Shown: one piece after another, positions 6,142-8,851 of the stretch | Position numbering within the stretch: position 1 is the first letter of the stretch | Layout: every line of letters starts with the position of its first letter | Assembly (NCBI GenBank): GCA_964604675.1 | Contig: CAZSAT010000201.1 | Coordinates: 1 to 8,851 of the forward strand | Source of the DNA: CAZSAT01 sp964604675 | Lineage (GTDB): Bacteria; Myxococcota_A; UBA796; CAJQPC01 | Reading direction: 5' to 3' | DNA length: 8,851 nucleotides | Translations under genes and position numbers: made by a program | Notes under the pieces: model-generated | What the model was told of the DNA's origin: nothing | Seen by the model: only the letters and a program-made list of their open reading frames with translations | The model's database searches: none

Positions 6142-6275
6142 TGCTCGGGGAGGAGCTCCTCGTCGTCCGCGAGCTCGGCGATGTCCTCGACGGGCTGATG
6201 ACGCCTTCCTCGGTTCGGCGGACCGTCGACGGGGACCTGTTCGTCCCGAGTGTGCAGCTGTTCTGGGCGCCGTGG
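6141..6275 (+). pseudogene. Chimeric remnant: start of a probable nucleotidyltransferase joined to a copy of the 4147-4518 gene tail
   Basis: The ATG overlaps the upstream stop (TGATG). The first 19 codons (M-L-G-E-E-L-L-V-V-R-E-L-G-D-V-L-D-G-L) look like the N-terminal helix of the nucleotidyltransferases that normally follow the 81-residue gene. The expected G-G-S active-site strand does not follow. Instead, from about 6189-6198 the sequence switches to a 92% identical copy of the last 29 codons of the gene at 4147-4518. The copied stop has become TGG, so the frame runs on to 6467, antisense through the methyltransferase 3' end, which is not credible coding. I read it as recombination debris. 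The nucleotidyltransferase origin is an inference from gene order and a short N-terminal resemblance; the copied tail is seen directly. Confidence 0.6.
6189..6275 (+). repeat. Direct repeat copy B
   Basis: This copy of 4432-4518 differs at seven positions. Three differences are synonymous, three change a residue (Val to Gly, Arg to Ser, Ser to Ala), and one turns the TAG stop into TGG. Similarity falls off sharply on both sides. Together with copy A it brackets about 1.7 kb of accessory sequence. I see no terminal inverted repeats or integrase that would make this a recognisable insertion element. Confidence 0.9.
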
Positions 6276-6289
6276 GAGGCCCCAACCCA

Positions 6290-6910
6290 TCAGCCGCCCG
6301 GCTTCCGAGCCACCACGAACGCCGTGGTCGCCTTCGCCCCGACCTCGTGCCGCTCGATGTCCACGAAGCCCGCACGCGCCATGTCGTCGAGCAGCGTGGC
6401 CGCGGGGAAGACCGCCACGAAGGGCGCTCGTCCGAGCCACCGCATCACCGTGATGATGGCGCCGTAGGGCACCCACGTGCCGCCGAGGCAGGCGGTGGAG
6501 GAGACGAAGTACCCGCCGGGCTTCAGCAGCTTGAAGATGCGGTCCAGCGCGCCTCGCCGATCCTCCACGAGGTGGAGCAGGCTGTACGCGCACAGCCCGT
6601 CCAGGCTCTCGGGCGACCACGGCACGCTGTCGTCGAAGGGGCCGACGTGGAAGTCGACGTTGTCGACGCCGGCGGCCTTGCCGCGGGCGATGCGCACCAT
6701 CTCGCTGGAGAGGTCCAGCCCGTGCACGTGCTGCGCTGTGTCGGCCAGCCGGAGCGCGAGGGAGCCGGTGCCGCAGCCGATGTCGGCGACCACGTGGTCG
6801 GGATGCATCAAGCCGCGGGTGATCGCGATCTTGCGCTCGAAGGCTTCGGGGAGCTCGACCGGCTTGGCGGCGTACTCCTCGGCGAGCTGGTTCCAGAAGG
6901 TGGCGTCCAT
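6290..6910 (-). CDS. Class I SAM-dependent methyltransferase (UbiE/Methyltransf_11-like)
   Basis: The product is 206 residues and complete. It carries the Rossmann-type SAM site: motif I V-A-D-I-G-C-G-T-G-S at 41-50, the acidic residue that contacts the SAM ribose in G-L-D66-L-S, a motif near S-L-L-H-L-V-E-D at 110-117, and L-K-P-G-G-Y-F-V-S-S-T at 129-139, ending in the family-typical F-V-V-A-R-K-P. The N-terminal F-W-N-Q-L-A-E-E-Y-A-A-K-P-V segment is shared by a common subgroup of stand-alone small-molecule methyltransferases. The substrate cannot be told from sequence, and the neighbours do not suggest a pathway. A GGAG five bases before the ATG supports the start. Its 3' end lies 14 bases from the remnant on the other strand. 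No partner gene is close; the next gene upstream ends 213 bases away. Confidence 0.9.
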   Translation of the reverse strand: MDATFWNQLAEEYAAKPVELPEAFERKIAITRGLMHPDHVVADIGCGTGSLALRLADTAQHVHGLDLSSEMVRIARGKAAGVDNVDFHVGPFDDSVPWSPESLDGLCAYSLLHLVEDRRGALDRIFKLLKPGGYFVSSTACLGGTWVPYGAIITVMRWLGRAPFVAVFPAATLLDDMARAGFVDIERHEVGAKATTAFVVARKPGG

Positions 6911-7123
6911 GGTGGCTCCGTGTTCGGTTTGCTCACCCTACGGACGGCTCCTCCAGGCCACCTGGTGCGATTTCGGGACGCTTGGGTGCGGCGGTGCACC
7001 GGCTGCCGTCGAGGTCCCGAGGTGCGCGGGCTCGAAGCGCGGCAGGTGCTGTGGAGGTCGCTTGGGTGGGGCGCGATCGGGTGGACGTCCTGGAACGGAT
7101 CCCCCGTGGTCAGGCGCTCGGCG

Positions 7124-8074
7124 TCAGCGCCCCGACGCGCCTCCGTAGCGCACCGTCGTGGACACGCCTTCCACGACACGCCCGCCGACCTCGGCGTAGG
7201 GCGCCACGAAGTAGTTCAGCGGTCCGCCGCCCTGACCCAGCTCCAGGTCGCGGCCGATCGACACCTCCACCCGGTCGGCCGGCAGCGCTCCGAACCAGCG
7301 CTCCCGGCTCTCGGGGTGCTTCCAGGCCTCCGACGCGTCGATGGCGAGCCAGCCCTCGCCCTCGATCCAGACGTCGGCCCAGCAGTGGTAGCCGCCGACC
7401 TCGGCCGCAGCGTCCGGGCCGAGCGGGTAGCCGATGTGGAAGCGGGTGGGCAGGCCCTCGGCCCGAGCCAGCGAGGTGAACAGCGCGTGGAAGTCGGTGC
7501 AGTTGCCGTAGCGTGCGCTGCAGGCCCATGCCGTGGAGCCCGTCCCCCAGCCGCTTCCCACCTTCTTGTACTCCATGTGGCTCAGCACGAAGTCGAAGAG
7601 GGTCCGGGCCCGGGCCAGCGGCGTGCCGTCGTCCGACGGGAGATCCGCCCGCACGGCGTCCACGAGGGGACCGTCCACGGGCACGCGCGCGTTCGCCACC
7701 AGGAAGCGCTCCTTCTCTCCGGCGGCCAGGGCTCCGGAGGGTCCGGTGACCTCGTGACGCCGGACCTCGGCCGACACCCGGAAGGTGACGGGCTCCGCGG
7801 GTGCCTGGTCGACCCGGCCGCGCCAGACGACGTTGCCGTACACCGGGTCCACGACGCGGCCGCCCGGGATGCTGGCCGTGACCTCCAGCGAGACCACCTC
7901 CTGGTGTGGCCCGGTCGCCGGGAGGGGCAGCCACAGCTCCAGCGGACCTTCGCCCGCCTCGACGCCGTCGACGCTGCCCTCGAGGACCAACACCACGTCT
8001 CGCGACGAGGCGCCGACGTCGGCCGTGGCGTCACCGCAGCCCGTCGCGACGAGCAGCAGCGCCGCCAGCGTCAC
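7124..8074 (-). CDS. Transglutaminase-like (papain-fold) exported lipoprotein
   Basis: The product is 316 residues from GTG 8074, which overlaps the upstream stop by four bases (GTGA). The signal is short (M-T-L-A-A-L-L-L-V-A-T-G-C13) with no positive charge; an alternative GTG at 8128 would add an Arg-rich n-region and also has a GAGG five bases upstream. Residues about 25-110 look like a beta-sandwich. The transglutaminase-like core follows, with nucleophile Cys192 in Y-G-N-C-T-D-F, a conserved R-A-E-G-L-P-T-R-F segment, His230 in G-G-Y-H-C-W-A-D-V-W and Asp246 in G-W-L-A-I-D-A. The intact Cys-His-Asp triad suggests an active protease, amidase or cross-linking enzyme in the envelope; the family includes all of these. 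Translational coupling to the His-rich lipoprotein suggests joint function. Confidence 0.88.
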   Translation of the reverse strand: MTLAALLLVATGCGDATADVGASSRDVVLVLEGSVDGVEAGEGPLELWLPLPATGPHQEVVSLEVTASIPGGRVVDPVYGNVVWRGRVDQAPAEPVTFRVSAEVRRHEVTGPSGALAAGEKERFLVANARVPVDGPLVDAVRADLPSDDGTPLARARTLFDFVLSHMEYKKVGSGWGTGSTAWACSARYGNCTDFHALFTSLARAEGLPTRFHIGYPLGPDAAAEVGGYHCWADVWIEGEGWLAIDASEAWKHPESRERWFGALPADRVEVSIGRDLELGQGGGPLNYFVAPYAEVGGRVVEGVSTTVRYGGASGR

Positions 8075-8628
8075 GGGACCTCGACGGGCTCGTCGTCCAC
8101 GAAGGTGTACCGCGCCTTCTTCACCCACCCCTCGCCCTCGGCCTCGGGGTGCTTGTGGATCTTCGTCTCCGTGACCACGAGCGCATCGCCCTGCAGGTCG
8201 AGCCAGAAGTCCAGGTCGTAGAGCTTGTCGTCGGGGCCGCCGTGAGGGTGGAAGTCGGTGCAGGCGAAGTAGCCCTTGCCCTCGATCTTGCGCACGGGGT
8301 CGTGGATCTTCACGAACACGAGGGAGAGGTCCTCGCCGGTGACCTCGTCGTGGATCGGGAACATGCCGCCGCCCTGTGCGGTGACGGAGGCGATGTGGGC
8401 GTTCATGGCCGCCTTGATGTCGGCACCGGAGACGGAGCGGACGTCTTCGTCGGCGTGCTCGGCGCCCCCGTGTTCGGCGCCGGCGTGTTCGGCACCGGCG
8501 TGCTCGGCGCCGGCGTGCTCGGCGCCGGCGTGCTCCTTGCCGCCAGCCACCGCCTCGCTCACGGGCGTCTCCACGGGGGTGTCGCCACAGGCGACCAGCA
8601 AGGCGAGTGCGGTGAGCACGGGTGTCAT
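8071..8628 (-). CDS. His-rich repeat lipoprotein with conserved uncharacterised C-terminal domain
   Basis: The product is 185 residues. The signal M-T-P-V-L-T-A-L-A-L-L-V-A-C14 ends in a good lipobox but has no charged n-region. Residues 31-58 carry six Glu-His pairs spaced exactly five residues apart (units A-G-A-E-H), encoded by a 15-base tandem repeat, a likely metal-binding spacer. The rest, about 70-185, is a compact domain rich in His (F-P-I-H, V-K-I-H, D-F-H-P-H, K-I-H-K-H) with a F-A-C-T-D-F motif and Y-D-L-D-F-W. I recall similar uncharacterised domains in other deltaproteobacteria but no name. The ATG has a strong AGGAGG-type site upstream. The gene lies 19 bases after the partial gene at the window edge and overlaps the transglutaminase gene by four bases. 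Metal binding or storage is inferred. Confidence 0.75.
   Translation of the reverse strand: MTPVLTALALLVACGDTPVETPVSEAVAGGKEHAGAEHAGAEHAGAEHAGAEHGGAEHADEDVRSVSGADIKAAMNAHIASVTAQGGGMFPIHDEVTGEDLSLVFVKIHDPVRKIEGKGYFACTDFHPHGGPDDKLYDLDFWLDLQGDALVVTETKIHKHPEAEGEGWVKKARYTFVDDEPVEVP
8455..8535 (-). repeat. 15-base tandem repeat encoding Glu-His units
   Basis: Five 15-base units with the form gtgctcggcgccggc (plus-strand reading) are followed by the first six bases of a degenerate sixth. The last two units are identical and the others differ at one to three bases. The repeat encodes A-G-A-E-H pentapeptides. Near-identity at DNA level, beyond what the protein requires, suggests recent expansion by slippage or unequal recombination. 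Confidence 0.9.
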
Positions 8629-8647
8629 CAGCTCCTCCTGGGATCTT

Positions 8648-8851
8648 TCAGTCGAGCGCCAGCACGACGGTGCTGAGCACCGGTATATCGCCGCCGGTGA
8701 GCTCCGTCCCGTCGTCGGACACGGTCACCGTGCCACCGTCGATCCAGGCGTAGTCGACGTAGTTGGAGACGTAGAGCACGGCCTCCTCGCCGGGTGCGAG
8801 GCCCCAGGAGTTGGTGGCCCGGAGGCTGAAGCCCGGATCGCTGTGGGCGTC
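8648..8851 (-). CDS. C-terminal part of a beta-rich hypothetical protein, 5' end outside the window
   Basis: The last 67 residues are visible, read from the window edge to a TGA at 8650-8648. They contain short alternating hydrophobic stretches typical of beta strands (E-A-V-L-Y-V-S-N-Y-V, Y-A-W-I-D-G-G-T-V-T-V, P-V-L-S-T-V-V-L-A-L) and no cysteine. Third codon positions are almost all G or C, supporting a real gene. It precedes the His-rich lipoprotein by only 19 bases and is probably first in a shared transcript, so the product may also be exported. I do not recognise a family from this fragment. Confidence 0.7.
   Translation of the reverse strand, partial: DAHSDPGFSLRATNSWGLAPGEEAVLYVSNYVDYAWIDGGTVTVSDDGTELTGGDIPVLSTVVLALD

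Noticed and set aside
6276..6467. Continuation of the chimeric plus-strand frame as real coding sequence
   Set aside because: It is open only because the copied stop became TGG, and it runs antisense through the conserved C-terminus of the methyltransferase.
7113..7131. Inverted repeat GGCGCT/AGCGCC at the end of the transglutaminase gene as a terminator
   Set aside because: The stem is only six bases with a seven-base loop, it overlaps the stop codon, and no T-run follows.
6272..8221. Long plus-strand open frame (nearly 650 codons) over the methyltransferase and transglutaminase genes
   Set aside because: It is antisense to two well-supported enzymes with intact catalytic motifs and has no recognisable domain; it is a high-GC artefact.

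Overview
This is a very GC-rich bacterial window (about 70% G+C in most genes) in which GTG starts are common. Predicted exported lipoproteins are frequent, and two carry Thr-Asp-rich linkers. That combination fits a Myxococcota or other former deltaproteobacterial lineage. The assignment is inferred from style; no marker gene is present.

Layout. (1) At 2-787 (+) is the 3' end of an exported protein with a Thr-Asp linker and two tandem group I truncated haemoglobin domains. (2) At 954-3730 (-) a compact run reads, in transcription order: a deoxynucleoside kinase, a seven-repeat VCBS/FG-GAP protein with a C-terminal ASPIC/UnbV domain, and a small lipoprotein with an H-x3-C-x2-C motif. The first two overlap by one base. 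(3) At 3731-4146 is a 416-base gap rich in perfect palindromes, including a 28-base inverted repeat. (4) At 4147-4518 (+) is a small hydrophobic exported protein. (5) At 4519-6289 is a disordered accessory block: a legume-type lectin frame with no start, a lower-GC cysteine-rich lipoprotein, a very small ORF, an 81-residue protein of the kind usually paired with a nucleotidyltransferase, and a chimeric remnant. (6) At 6290-6910 (-) is a SAM-dependent methyltransferase. (7) At 7124-8851 (-) is an export-related run: a partial beta-rich protein, a His-rich repeat lipoprotein, and a transglutaminase-like lipoprotein that overlaps it by four bases.

The most unusual points are the exported double globin and the block bounded by two 87-base direct repeats (80 of 87 bases identical). 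The second repeat copy replaces most of a probable nucleotidyltransferase gene, so that its former partner gene is left alone. Within the same block, a lectin lacking its N-terminus abuts a gene of atypical composition. I see no complete known defence, CRISPR or biosynthetic system, and no tRNA or rRNA gene.

Most products act in the envelope or outside the cell: globin, VCBS protein, lectin remnant, transglutaminase and several lipoproteins. The kinase and the methyltransferase are the clear cytoplasmic enzymes.
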